This document shows positions 7,641 to 15,708 of a DNA stretch of 23,586 nt, piece by piece. The notes under the pieces are model-generated. The model saw only the letters and a program-made list of their open reading frames with translations. It did not search any database and had not been told where the DNA came from. The stretch's first letter is position 1. Each line of letters begins with the position of its first letter. This DNA is from CAYRMV01 sp964425255. GTDB taxonomy: Bacteria; Bacteroidota; Bacteroidia; Flavobacteriales_D; Crocinitomicaceae. The position numbers and the translations under genes were made by a program. The stretch spans positions 1 through 23,586 of the forward strand of contig CAYRMV010000042.1 in assembly GCA_964425255.1 (NCBI GenBank), read 5' to 3'.

Positions 7641-8021
7641 TTATTTCTTCATTTTCACCAGAAGAGCATCTGGCTGTGGCGTTAATCCTTCGCGAGAAAG
7701 TTTTTTCCCTTTTTTGTAAAGCAGGATTCGTTCTGGAGCTGCTTGATTTTCTAAAATTGCTTCCAACACATAATAACTGTCTGTATCCAAAACAATGTTG
7801 TAAGTCCCCATTTTCTTCTGATTCCCAACTGTAATACTCAAACCGATTGCCGTCAAATCAACTTGGATCGTTGCTTCTTTCACTTGAATGAGATCGGTAC
7901 CTGTATTCAATTCGTAAGTAGGTACTTTACCTTCATATACTCCCAAAAGCTTTTTCTTGATTTGACCGAATGAAAAATTTGACAGACACGTGATTGCAAC
8001 GAAAACAGCTAGTTTTTTCAT
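7641..8021 (-). CDS. Small secreted protein of unknown function
   Basis: I do not recognise this 126-residue protein. It has a clean signal peptide (MKKLAVFVAITCLSNFSFG, then Q) with no lipobox cysteine, so it is probably periplasmic. The mature part of about 106 residues is Lys-rich and seems all-beta: it reads like a small barrel or sandwich (LLGVYEGKVPTYELNTG, IQVDLTAIGLSITVGNQKKMGTYNIVL). It converges with the transporter gene, leaving 20 bases between their stops, and diverges from thyA. The opposite orientation inside a conserved nuclease-transporter-thyA group suggests a later insertion. A TACATTTG promoter box lies upstream. Function is unknown. Confidence 0.75.
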   Translation of the reverse strand: MKKLAVFVAITCLSNFSFGQIKKKLLGVYEGKVPTYELNTGTDLIQVKEATIQVDLTAIGLSITVGNQKKMGTYNIVLDTDSYYVLEAILENQAAPERILLYKKGKKLSREGLTPQPDALLVKMKK

Positions 8022-8062
8022 ATTTTATATTTTGATTTCCCTTAGGTAAAAAATGTACCAAC

Positions 8063-8070
8063 CAAATGTA
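8063..8070 (-). promoter_or_regulatory. -7 box of the small secreted protein gene
   Basis: On the minus strand TACATTTG (8070 down to 8063) matches TAnnTTTG exactly, 41 bases before the start codon at 8021. Confidence 0.5.
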
Positions 8071-8102
8071 AAAATTTTAAGTGACAACGTTTCAAAATTT
8101 TG

Positions 8103-8110
8103 TAATTTCG
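8103..8110 (+). promoter_or_regulatory. Possible -7 box of thyA
   Basis: TAATTTCG differs from TAnnTTTG at one position and lies 39 bases before the chosen ATG. The same TAATTTCG occurs upstream of the saccharopine dehydrogenase-like gene, which supports it as a usable variant. It lies inside the in-frame GTG extension of thyA. Confidence 0.4.
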
Positions 8111-8149
8111 AAGCAAAATTTCGTCAAAAAAACCCGCAAACAAGTTAAA

Positions 8150-8944
8150 ATGAAGCAATATCACGACTTATTACAGCATATTTTGGATCACGGAACACAA
8201 AAAGGTGATCGAACAGGAACGGGAACAATTTCGGTATTTGGATATCAAATGCGGTATAATTTACAAGAAGGTTTTCCGGTTTTGACTACCAAAAAGCTCC
8301 ATTTACGATCCATAATTGTTGAATTACTTTGGTTTCTGCGTGGAGATACAAACATTCAATATTTGCATGATCATAAGGTAAGTATTTGGGATGAATGGGC
8401 GGATGAAAATGGAAATTTAGGACCTGTTTATGGACACCAATGGCGCTCTTGGCCAGCTAAAGACGGTGGAACAATTGATCAAATTTCGAACCTGATTGAC
8501 CAAATTAAACGCAATCCAAATTCTCGTCGTTTGTTGGTTTCCGCTTGGAACGTTGCTGATGTCGACAACATGGCGCTTCCTCCTTGTCACACCATGTTTC
8601 AATTTTATGTTGCGGACGGAAAATTGAGTTGCCAATTGTATCAACGCAGTGCTGACACTTTCTTAGGGGTTCCATTCAATATCGCTTCATACGCCTTGCT
8701 TACCATGATGATTGCACAAGTTTGTGATTTAGAACCAGGAGAATTCATTCATACCTTAGGCGATGCGCATTTGTATAACAATCACATCGACCAAGCAAAA
8801 TTGCAATTAACACGCGATTGCCGTCCGCTACCAACCATGAAAATCAATCCTGCTGTGAAAGATATTTTTGGTTTCCAGCTGGAAGACTTTGAATTATTAA
8901 ATTACGATCCACATCCACACATCAAAGCAGTGGTTGCGGTGTAA
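8150..8944 (+). CDS. thyA: Thymidylate synthase
   Basis: The enzyme methylates dUMP to dTMP with 5,10-methylenetetrahydrofolate, releasing dihydrofolate, in the cytoplasm. From the ATG at 8150 it has 264 residues, the same length as E. coli ThyA. Landmarks are all present: GDRTGTGT (phosphate-binding Arg21), WFLRGDTNIQYL, SRRLLVSAWNVADV, the catalytic cysteine in MALPPCHTMFQF (Cys146), QRSADTFLGVPFNIASYALL, and the C-terminal YDPHPHIKAVVAV. A GTG at 8081 would add 23 residues (rich in Lys, Gln and Phe) that ThyA proteins do not have, and the probable -7 box lies inside that stretch, so I rejected it. DHFR, which recycles the dihydrofolate, lies 5.6 kb downstream, with three other genes between. 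Confidence 0.97.
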   Translation: MKQYHDLLQHILDHGTQKGDRTGTGTISVFGYQMRYNLQEGFPVLTTKKLHLRSIIVELLWFLRGDTNIQYLHDHKVSIWDEWADENGNLGPVYGHQWRSWPAKDGGTIDQISNLIDQIKRNPNSRRLLVSAWNVADVDNMALPPCHTMFQFYVADGKLSCQLYQRSADTFLGVPFNIASYALLTMMIAQVCDLEPGEFIHTLGDAHLYNNHIDQAKLQLTRDCRPLPTMKINPAVKDIFGFQLEDFELLNYDPHPHIKAVVAV

Positions 8945-8976
8945 AAAAAAGAACTATTAAATTAACAAATAAAAAA

Positions 8977-11900
8977 ATGAAACAGAGATTAACTATCCTA
9001 ATGCTTTTTATTGTTTCGAATTTAACATTTGGACAAGGAACACCAATTTACTTCACCGATAACGAACGAGAAGAAGGAAATATTCATTCTGGTTGTAAAT
9101 TCAATGATAAAATAATCATTGTAGGAACTTCCTTCGAGGAAAGGAAAATTCCTACTGTTATTTGTTTAGATACTAGTGGTAATGTTCTTTGGAATACAGC
9201 ATTGTATGACAATACAAATTATACGTATAATACAAGTAATTTTCAACGTCAAATTTTTGTTGGAGTTGATAACTTTCTATACACATCTGGTATGCATGCA
9301 AACAACATTGAAAACTGGAAACTTGATCCAAATACAGGTGAAATTTTATGGAAAAAATCAACACCAAATGCTTATAGTTCATCCGTTATTAAAGATTATA
9401 ACTCTAGTAGTTATTTGATGTTTTATGATTCAGTTTCCAACAATACTAATTATACAAAAAAGCTTGATTTAATCAGTAAGGTAGATGGGAACGTTATTCA
9501 ATCTAAGACATTTTATAACACACCTGTTACACGTACATGGAATGTAGCAATCGATGATGAATACAATATCATATTCTTTTTAGGAAATTCACTTTACAAA
9601 ATGGATGGAAATGATTGGAACAATATAATATGGCAAGAAAATTATAGCGATATTGTAAAATTTGAAAGCATATTTATCAATCCACTTGACCAAAACATTG
9701 TTGCATTTACAATTAACGATGAAGGCTTTTCAAACTACGGGAACATCTCTGTATTTAATAATTCTACTGGAGCTTATGTAACTGACACATCTTTGTACAT
9801 CGATGAATACTACAATGTTTCCGACTATAAAATTTCAGATAATAATATTTATTTATCTTTAAAACTGAGCACCACTGGCAATAGTTTTCTATCGATCCTC
9901 AAGTTCAACCTTGAAAACTATAATTTAGAATGGCTTAAAATTGAACCATTACCGACTACTGAAGTAAATATTAATACAATCGACCTCGATGATGATGGTT
10001 TTTTATATTGTTCAGGTGGAATTAGTGGTGGAATGTTAATCGCCAAATTGAATACTCAAAATGGAGATACCCTCTACACCAGAATAATAAAACCTCTAAC
10101 TATGGACTCAGAATTATATGGTACGTCAACCAATTTTATTTCAGTAATAGGTCAGAAAGTTTGTGCAGTAGGCAATTTTACCTCAACTTACCACTACCAA
10201 AACATGAATTTTATTCGAGCGGATAAAACAACTGGAATATTCGATAAAAACATCACATTTGGTGGCGATGTTGTAAAACATGATTCAAAAGTAATTGACA
10301 TAGCGGAATTCACAAACAATACCAAGCTAGTGCTTGTTAAGGAGGGTAATGTTGGTTTTTTAATTCGATATGATTCGCTATTCAATGAAATTTGGAAGAA
10401 AAACATTGATATCAATAGTTATAATAGAAACGTGCCTCATAGAATATATATTGAAAATCCGGAAAAAATATCAGTATCATACAAAAAAAATCCTGTTACT
10501 GCTTATCCTCCCTACTTTACATCATACAGTAATGAGATGAAAATAGCAAACTTTTACAGTAACGGTGAACCTTATATTAATTACGTAACCTTTAATCAAA
10601 CTAGTAACAATGTTGAACCTTTGGAATTTCACCGGCAAGGATCTAATTCAGTTCTTTTGTATTTTGATTATCAATCAACAAAAATTCATTCCTTTGATCC
10701 ATACAATTATACAACCTTAAATTTCCAAAAACCGAATTTTTCCAAAAACAACCTTTCTTCAAATCTAACATCAACAAAGTCAATTATTTCAGGAAATCAA
10801 CCTCCTTTCCTAAAAATACATACTTATTCATTTCCAACAACCATTCTTGCTACAAAGCAATACAATATGGTCAATGCTTCATTATATTGTTCAACTACTC
10901 TAGACAGTAATCACGTATTACTGGGAGCCATAAATGCAGGTAAAATTATGATCATGAATTTTGACGTGAACTTGAATGACACGTTATGGTCCTATTCTGA
11001 CAACATCAATACTAACATGTCTTTTATTAATATGATATTAACAAAAGACAAAAATAGCCTTTACACATTAAGTAATACCAACTCAGATATCGTCGTAAAA
11101 AAAATCAATCTGATTGACCATTCTACTACATGGTCGAAAACATATAATGGAATTTCAAATAACGTTGATTTTGCCCATGATTTTATTTATGATACGATTC
11201 GAAATCAATTGGTTATAGTTGGATATGAAACAACCACACCAAACGTCAACACCAATCCTTTAATATTAAAACTTGATACATTAGGAAATATCATCGATAC
11301 AACAATCCTTCTCAATGATCAACCTTATTTAGGAGAATTCTCAAAAGTAACTATTGATGCTAATGGGATTGTAATGGTTGGTGGTAATCATTTTAATGAT
11401 CAATTTGGAAAAAGTGGTATTTTGTTTACCTCAAATAATGCACTTACACATCACACCGAAAACATTGAAATTTGTCCAGAATTTAATTGGTCAGTAAACA
11501 ATATTACTTACTCGGAAAATGGAAGCTACACGTATTATTCACTTTCAAATCCAGATACTGTTTTCCATCTTAATTTAACTATTTCAAATCCGACAGAAAC
11601 AGAAATCACAAACAGCTATTTTATACCATCCGATGTAAACGATTGCAATGGAAAAATATCATTATTTGCAGAGGGTGATTTCCCCGCTGAACTCATGATA
11701 GATGAAATTCTAATAACTTCAAGTTTTGATGGTCATGAAATAGTTCAAAACTTATGTAGCGGTTTGCATGATGTACAAATAATTGGTAACTGTGGAGATA
11801 CGCTTTTTAGTCAAATTGTAATTCCTTCTGATTCGAATTATATTTTCATTAATCCATTTGTTGATTCGATTGCACAAGACTCACTTGGTAATACGATAAC

Positions 11901-12420
11901 CGATTGTGATATTTACTACAATAGTATTGACACTGCATATATTGATTCTATCTGGAATAATGGAAATACAATTTACGTTATTTGGAATATCATTGATGCA
12001 AATGGTTCAAACTACGATACTACAACTTATGTATTAATGAATGGAAATGGTGTTTACTATCTTCAATTCACTCTATTTTGTCCATTCAAATCATTAGGTC
12101 AACAATTCACTGTTACACAAGCTGTTTATTTTGAAAATGGAATTCCATATTTATCTCCATCAACGAATGGTCTAAATAAAATCAAAGCTCCCTTTGATGT
12201 CACTTTATTTCCAAATCCAACCAATGACATTGTTAAAATAGTATGTTCTGTGTCATCTTTGAATCTAATTATCAAAGACTCTCATGGAAAAATAATCAAA
12301 ACTAATAGAGTACAAAACAATGATCAAATTTCAATGAAAGAGTTTGAAAATGGTGTTTACTTTTTTGAATTTATTTCTGAAAAAGGGAGTTTAACAAAAA
12401 AAATCATCAAACTACATTGA
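8977..12420 (+). CDS. Very large T9SS-secreted protein with propeller-like repeats
   Basis: This 1147-residue exported protein starts with a signal peptide (MKQRLTILMLFIVSNLTFG, then Q). Residues about 25-830 carry irregular repeats of the form G-x-x-x-W (GNVLWNT near 69, GEILWKK near 122, NIIWQE near 214, EIWKKN near 468, DTLWSY near 667, TTWSKT near 715), each with beta strands around it, as in PQQ/WD-like propeller blades. From about 830 come beta-sandwich segments such as CPEFNWSVNNITYSENGSYTYY and a Cys-containing region near 910-1060. The C-terminus (VTLFPNPTNDIVKI to KKIIKLH) is a type A T9SS sorting domain. Composition differs from its neighbours: very rich in Asn, Ser, Tyr and Ile, with many AAT, ATA and TTA codons and visibly higher AT. 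It begins 32 bases after thyA and separates it from folA. Surface attachment or binding is likely; no enzyme motif is seen. Confidence 0.85.
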   Translation: MKQRLTILMLFIVSNLTFGQGTPIYFTDNEREEGNIHSGCKFNDKIIIVGTSFEERKIPTVICLDTSGNVLWNTALYDNTNYTYNTSNFQRQIFVGVDNFLYTSGMHANNIENWKLDPNTGEILWKKSTPNAYSSSVIKDYNSSSYLMFYDSVSNNTNYTKKLDLISKVDGNVIQSKTFYNTPVTRTWNVAIDDEYNIIFFLGNSLYKMDGNDWNNIIWQENYSDIVKFESIFINPLDQNIVAFTINDEGFSNYGNISVFNNSTGAYVTDTSLYIDEYYNVSDYKISDNNIYLSLKLSTTGNSFLSILKFNLENYNLEWLKIEPLPTTEVNINTIDLDDDGFLYCSGGISGGMLIAKLNTQNGDTLYTRIIKPLTMDSELYGTSTNFISVIGQKVCAVGNFTSTYHYQNMNFIRADKTTGIFDKNITFGGDVVKHDSKVIDIAEFTNNTKLVLVKEGNVGFLIRYDSLFNEIWKKNIDINSYNRNVPHRIYIENPEKISVSYKKNPVTAYPPYFTSYSNEMKIANFYSNGEPYINYVTFNQTSNNVEPLEFHRQGSNSVLLYFDYQSTKIHSFDPYNYTTLNFQKPNFSKNNLSSNLTSTKSIISGNQPPFLKIHTYSFPTTILATKQYNMVNASLYCSTTLDSNHVLLGAINAGKIMIMNFDVNLNDTLWSYSDNINTNMSFINMILTKDKNSLYTLSNTNSDIVVKKINLIDHSTTWSKTYNGISNNVDFAHDFIYDTIRNQLVIVGYETTTPNVNTNPLILKLDTLGNIIDTTILLNDQPYLGEFSKVTIDANGIVMVGGNHFNDQFGKSGILFTSNNALTHHTENIEICPEFNWSVNNITYSENGSYTYYSLSNPDTVFHLNLTISNPTETEITNSYFIPSDVNDCNGKISLFAEGDFPAELMIDEILITSSFDGHEIVQNLCSGLHDVQIIGNCGDTLFSQIVIPSDSNYIFINPFVDSIAQDSLGNTITDCDIYYNSIDTAYIDSIWNNGNTIYVIWNIIDANGSNYDTTTYVLMNGNGVYYLQFTLFCPFKSLGQQFTVTQAVYFENGIPYLSPSTNGLNKIKAPFDVTLFPNPTNDIVKIVCSVSSLNLIIKDSHGKIIKTNRVQNNDQISMKEFENGVYFFEFISEKGSLTKKIIKLH

Positions 12421-12473
12421 TAAGGATTTTCTGAGGTAGTAAAACATTTTCCATTCCATGCTGTTTTATTGGC

Positions 12474-13163
12474 ATGGCAAATTATCTTATTATTGGTGCA
12501 ACAACTGGAATTGGTGCTGAAACGGCAAATAAATTAATCCAAAACGGACATGAGGTTTGGGGGACATTTCATACTTCTACCCCATCCAATTCATCTGTTC
12601 ATTGGCAAGAATTTGATGTGATGAACGATGATTTTTCGAAGCTGAATTTGCCCGAACAAATCGACGGGCTTGTTTACTGTCCTGGTTCAATTCAATTGAA
12701 ACCCTTTGAACGATTCAAGTCGGAAGATTTTTTGTCTGATTTCCAATTACAAGTAACTGGTGCAATCAAAATCATTCAAGGTTGTTTGCCCAAACTGAAG
12801 CAAAGTCCACATGCGAGCGTTGTTTTGTTTTCAACGGTTGCCGTGAAACTCGGATTTTCTTTTCATACACAAGTATCCACGAGTAAAGGGGCAATTGAAG
12901 GTCTTACCAAAGCATTGGCAGCGGAATTTGCTCCAAAAGTTCGATTCAATGCTATTGCACCTTCCTTAACTCAAACCAAATTGGCTGAGAAATTACTCAA
13001 CTCTCCCGAGAAGATTCAAGCAAATGCGGAACGCCATCCAATGAAACGAGTTGGAGAAGCGAATGATCTTGCTAACATGGTTACATTCCTTCTTTCTCCC
13101 GATTCAAGTTGGATGACTGGGCAAATCATTTCGGTTGACGGTGGAATGTCTTCCATCAAATAG
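12474..13163 (+). CDS. SDR-fold protein lacking the catalytic tyrosine
   Basis: This 229-residue protein has the short-chain dehydrogenase/reductase fold. The Rossmann start LIIGATTGIGAETANKL gives the NAD(P)-binding glycines, and the C-terminal half is typical (RFNAIAPSLTQTKLAEK, DLANMVTFLLSPDSSWMTG, SVDGGM). The active site is not typical. The YxxxK motif reads VSTSK (V134, K138), so the proton-donating Tyr is Val; the bases are unambiguous (GTATCCACGAGTAAA). The Ser aligned with FabG S138 is Thr121 (Ser120 adjacent), the tetrad Asn appears as Gln93, and NNAG reads CPGS. Only Lys138 is kept. It may bind a nucleotide without classic SDR chemistry, or use another acid. The gene lies upstream of capA and folA; capA has its own promoter. 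A short inverted repeat (CCATGC/GCATGG, 12456-12477) covers the start codon. Confidence 0.8.
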   Translation: MANYLIIGATTGIGAETANKLIQNGHEVWGTFHTSTPSNSSVHWQEFDVMNDDFSKLNLPEQIDGLVYCPGSIQLKPFERFKSEDFLSDFQLQVTGAIKIIQGCLPKLKQSPHASVVLFSTVAVKLGFSFHTQVSTSKGAIEGLTKALAAEFAPKVRFNAIAPSLTQTKLAEKLLNSPEKIQANAERHPMKRVGEANDLANMVTFLLSPDSSWMTGQIISVDGGMSSIK

Positions 13164-13199
13164 AGAGCAGAGATCTTTTCGTGATTTCAGGGAAAACAG

Positions 13200-13207
13200 T
13201 ATCTTTG
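13200..13207 (+). promoter_or_regulatory. -7 box of the capA-folA promoter
   Basis: TATCTTTG matches TAnnTTTG exactly and ends 15 bases before the ATG at 13223. TTTTCG at 13174-13179 is at a fitting distance for a degenerate -33 element. The box lies inside an in-frame GTG extension (13181), which is therefore unlikely to be translated. Confidence 0.6.
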
Positions 13208-13222
13208 AGCCAAACCAAGGAT

Positions 13223-14596
13223 ATGCAAAAATTCATTTTATTTCTCCTTATATTTCTCGCAAATCTAACACACGCACAAGATTCGTTGCAGTTCTTATTT
13301 GTTGGAGATGTGATGCAACATGGTGGTCAAATTTCGGCTGCATACAATGCTGATTTGGATACGTATGAATACAACGATTGTTTCAAATTTGTTCGTCCAA
13401 TAATTGAAAAAACGGATATTGCCATTGCCAATTTAGAAGTCACTCATGCTGGAAAACCATACAAAGGTTATCCCCAATTTTCAGCTCCGCCCCAATTATC
13501 TGAAGCATTGGTTCAAGCAGGATTTGATGTCATTCTCACAGCAAATAATCACTCATGCGACGGTGGATCCAAAGGCATAATTGGAACTTTAGATGTGTTG
13601 GATAAATTGCAAATCAAACACACTGGAACTTTTCGCTCTGCTGCGGAACGCAACGCAAACTATCCGTTGCTATTCGAAAAAAATGGTTTCAAAGTTGCCA
13701 TTCTAAATTACACCTACGGAACAAACGGACTAAGTGTTGCTGCACCATTGATTGTGAATTATATCGACAGTGCGGTGATGAAAAAAGATTTTGCCAAAGC
13801 AAAAAAATTAGGGGTTGATTACATTGTTTGTACCATGCACTGGGGCGACGAATACAAACCGCTTCCAAATGCGTACCAAAAAAAATGGGAAAAGTATTGT
13901 TACGAACTCGGTGCCGACATGGTGATCGGAAGTCATCCGCACGTGTTAGAACCCATTGAACAAAAAACAATCCAAGGAGAAGACAAATTAACCGTTTGGT
14001 CGTTGGGAAATTATGTTTCCAACCAACGTGATCGGTACAAAGATGGCGGAATGATGGTTCGAACAACGATACAACGTCAAAACAACCACATTGAAATCAA
14101 ACGTGTGGAGCCGATTCTTACTTGGGTTTATCCCCGACAAGAAGGAAAAACCAAACCCTTTTACATTCTTCCGGAATTCAATTACAATTCCTATCACGCT
14201 GATTTTCTTTCGAAAGAAGCAAGCGAAGCAATGACCGTTTTTCTTTCTGATTCTAAAAAACTATTTTCAGAACACAACAAAGGAACACGTATTCAATTAT
14301 TTACTCCGAAACTCGACAGCAACTTGACACAACGTTATCGTTGGGAGTTGCAAGGGTTTTTCGCTGTAGAACTAAGCAAAAAACCTATTTTAAACCAACT
14401 TCCACCGCTGATTCAGTATGATTTACACCAAATCACTTCTTCCGAAGGAAACTATTTGCCTGTTTTTGGCTATTATGCAACGAAAGAAGAAGCATTGGGA
14501 CAACTGAAATTCTTACAAGAAATGGGGATTTCATGCAAACAAGTCATTTACTTTTCACCAACAAACCGCTTGGTAACACCTTTGATACATGAGTAA
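13223..14596 (+). CDS. CapA-family metallophosphatase-like protein, exported
   Basis: From the ATG at 13223 this is a 457-residue protein with signal peptide MQKFILFLLIFLANLTHA. Residues about 22-310 form a PGA_cap/CapA domain, a calcineurin-like fold: FLFVGDVMQHGG (Asp29), DIAIANLEVTHAGKPY, ILTANNHSCDGG, CTMHWGDEY, GADMVIGSHPHVLEP and VWSLGNYVSNQRDR supply the metal-binding Asp, Asn and His residues. CapA in Bacillus takes part in poly-gamma-glutamate synthesis, but no capB/capC genes are near, so an envelope or periplasmic phosphoesterase role is as likely. The last 45 residues (LPVFGYYATKEEALGQLKFL onward) resemble a SPOR-type peptidoglycan-binding module; this is a weak call. The start was chosen because of the -7 box just upstream and because a GTG start would put 14 odd residues before the signal peptide. 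It overlaps folA by 8 bases, so the two are probably translationally linked. Confidence 0.85.
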   Translation: MQKFILFLLIFLANLTHAQDSLQFLFVGDVMQHGGQISAAYNADLDTYEYNDCFKFVRPIIEKTDIAIANLEVTHAGKPYKGYPQFSAPPQLSEALVQAGFDVILTANNHSCDGGSKGIIGTLDVLDKLQIKHTGTFRSAAERNANYPLLFEKNGFKVAILNYTYGTNGLSVAAPLIVNYIDSAVMKKDFAKAKKLGVDYIVCTMHWGDEYKPLPNAYQKKWEKYCYELGADMVIGSHPHVLEPIEQKTIQGEDKLTVWSLGNYVSNQRDRYKDGGMMVRTTIQRQNNHIEIKRVEPILTWVYPRQEGKTKPFYILPEFNYNSYHADFLSKEASEAMTVFLSDSKKLFSEHNKGTRIQLFTPKLDSNLTQRYRWELQGFFAVELSKKPILNQLPPLIQYDLHQITSSEGNYLPVFGYYATKEEALGQLKFLQEMGISCKQVIYFSPTNRLVTPLIHE

Positions 14597-15104
14597 AGTA
14601 AAAATTCAACTAATCGTTGCCATGGACGAGCAACGCGGTATTGGTAAAAACAACGATTTGATGTGGCATTTGCCCGCTGACATGAAGTTTTTCAAAGAAA
14701 CAACGGAGCATCACATTGTGGTTATGGGACGAAAAAATTACGATTCGATTCCAGAAAAATACCGCCCATTATCCAATCGAGAGAATGTTGTTTTGACAAG
14801 AAACACGGATTTTACGGCAGAAAACTGTGTCGTTTTTCACTCGCTGGAAGCTTGTTTAAGTCACTACGAATCGGAAACTGATCGCACCTTGTTTATTATC
14901 GGTGGAGGCCAGATATATGCCGAAGCTTTGGCGCTAGATGTTGTCGAAGAAATGTTTATCACCTTCGTTCATCATACATTCGGAGCCGATACCTTCTTCC
15001 CTCCGATTGATGAATCTAAGTGGCAAATTAGCGAACTATTTCATCATCCTGTAAACGAACGAAATGCTTACGCTTTTACCGTGAAAAAATTTGTGAGAGC
15101 ATAA
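14589..15104 (+). CDS. folA: Dihydrofolate reductase
   Basis: This 171-residue cytoplasmic enzyme reduces dihydrofolate to tetrahydrofolate with NADPH, replacing the folate oxidised by ThyA. Landmarks: IQLIVAMDEQRGIGKNNDLMWHLPADMKFFKE, with the catalytic acid Asp31; VVMGRKNYDSIP, with the NADPH-binding region; RENVVLTRN; and LFIIGGGQIYAEAL, with the glycine-rich NADPH loop. Length and motif order are normal for chromosomal DHFR, and nothing points to a trimethoprim-insensitive form. It begins in the last codons of capA (8-base overlap) and so is probably transcribed from the capA promoter. In many Flavobacteriales thyA and folA lie closer together, as I recall; here three genes separate them. 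No terminator is visible in the 23 bases before the convergent regulator. Confidence 0.96.
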   Translation: MSKVKIQLIVAMDEQRGIGKNNDLMWHLPADMKFFKETTEHHIVVMGRKNYDSIPEKYRPLSNRENVVLTRNTDFTAENCVVFHSLEACLSHYESETDRTLFIIGGGQIYAEALALDVVEEMFITFVHHTFGADTFFPPIDESKWQISELFHHPVNERNAYAFTVKKFVRA

Positions 15105-15127
15105 AAACGAGATAGATAGTGGTATTC

Positions 15128-15586
15128 TCACTTCAACACATTCAACACAAACGAACTTTGTACCGTGGAGATATTCGGAATGGATGCGAGTTTGTTTTTA
15201 AGAAATTCGGCGTAGGTTTCCATGTCTTCAATCTCGATAAACAGCGTATAATCGGTATTTCCTGCTAAGTGGAAAATGGTTTTCACCTCCTTTAATTGCG
15301 TGATTTTTTGTTCAAATTGTTCAATCAATTCCTTCGAATGCGATTGTAAAGAAATCGAACACATCACTTTTAATCCATAACCTAGTTTTTTACTATTTAC
15401 CCGAATCGTATATCCTTCAATGATTCCGCGTCGTTCCAAACGTTTTACGCGTTCGTAGGTGGGTGTTTGAGAAAGTCCAATTTTCTCCGCCAATTCTTTT
15501 GCCGTTAATTTGGCATTTTGTTGCAAATTTTCAAGGATTCGCAAATCCAAGTGATCGAGTATGTATTCCGAATAATTTTCTTCCAT
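15128..15586 (-). CDS. Lrp/AsnC family transcriptional regulator
   Basis: This 152-residue DNA-binding protein has the usual Lrp/AsnC length. The N-terminal winged helix-turn-helix (about 7-65) reads LDLRILENLQQNAKLTAKEL, IGLSQTPTYERVKRLERRG and IIEGYTIRVN. The C-terminal RAM ligand-binding domain (about 70-150) includes VKTIFHLAGNTDYTLFIEIED and is where such proteins bind amino acids and form octamers. It diverges from a methionine gamma-lyase/cystathionine gamma-synthase-type gene, and Lrp members beside amino-acid lyases commonly control them. Two Lrp-like boxes and mirrored -7 boxes lie between the genes, so it probably regulates both its own promoter and that of the neighbour in response to an amino acid, perhaps methionine. 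The effector is inferred only from context. Confidence 0.92.
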   Translation of the reverse strand: MEENYSEYILDHLDLRILENLQQNAKLTAKELAEKIGLSQTPTYERVKRLERRGIIEGYTIRVNSKKLGYGLKVMCSISLQSHSKELIEQFEQKITQLKEVKTIFHLAGNTDYTLFIEIEDMETYAEFLKNKLASIPNISTVQSSFVLNVLK

Positions 15587-15633
15587 GAGAACGTAAAGTT
15601 AAATCAAAAAGATAAAAAACATAAAAATTTAAA

Positions 15634-15691
15634 CAAAGGTAGAAAAATTCACTACCAGTAGCAATTTGTATAATTATTTATTCTACCTTTT
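15634..15691. promoter_or_regulatory. Divergent mirror-image promoters with two Lrp-like boxes
   Basis: A perfect 10-bp inverted repeat, AAAGGTAGAA at 15635-15644 and TTCTACCTTT at 15681-15690, carries the -7 boxes of both divergent genes: TACCTTTG on the minus strand (15641 down to 15634) and TACCTTTT on the plus strand (15684-15691). Just inside each box lies a sequence like the E. coli Lrp consensus YAGHAWATTWTDCTR: TAGAAAAATTCACTA (15640-15654, 13 of 15) and TAATTATTTATTCTA (15671-15685, 12 of 15). Their centres are 31 bases apart, about three helical turns. Confidence 0.6.
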
Positions 15692-15708
15692 ATCCAAATT
15701 ACACAATT

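Noticed and set aside
12456..12477. Inverted repeat CCATGC/GCATGG spanning the SDR start codon
   Set aside because: Only 6 bp with a 10-base loop; too weak to claim control of translation.
13135..13353. Plus-strand frame overlapping the SDR end and the capA start
   Set aside because: It is a shadow of two well-supported genes in another frame.
15652..15661. CTAC-CA-GTAG as an additional operator half-site pair
   Set aside because: The 4-bp arms overlap the first Lrp-like box and are too short to stand alone.
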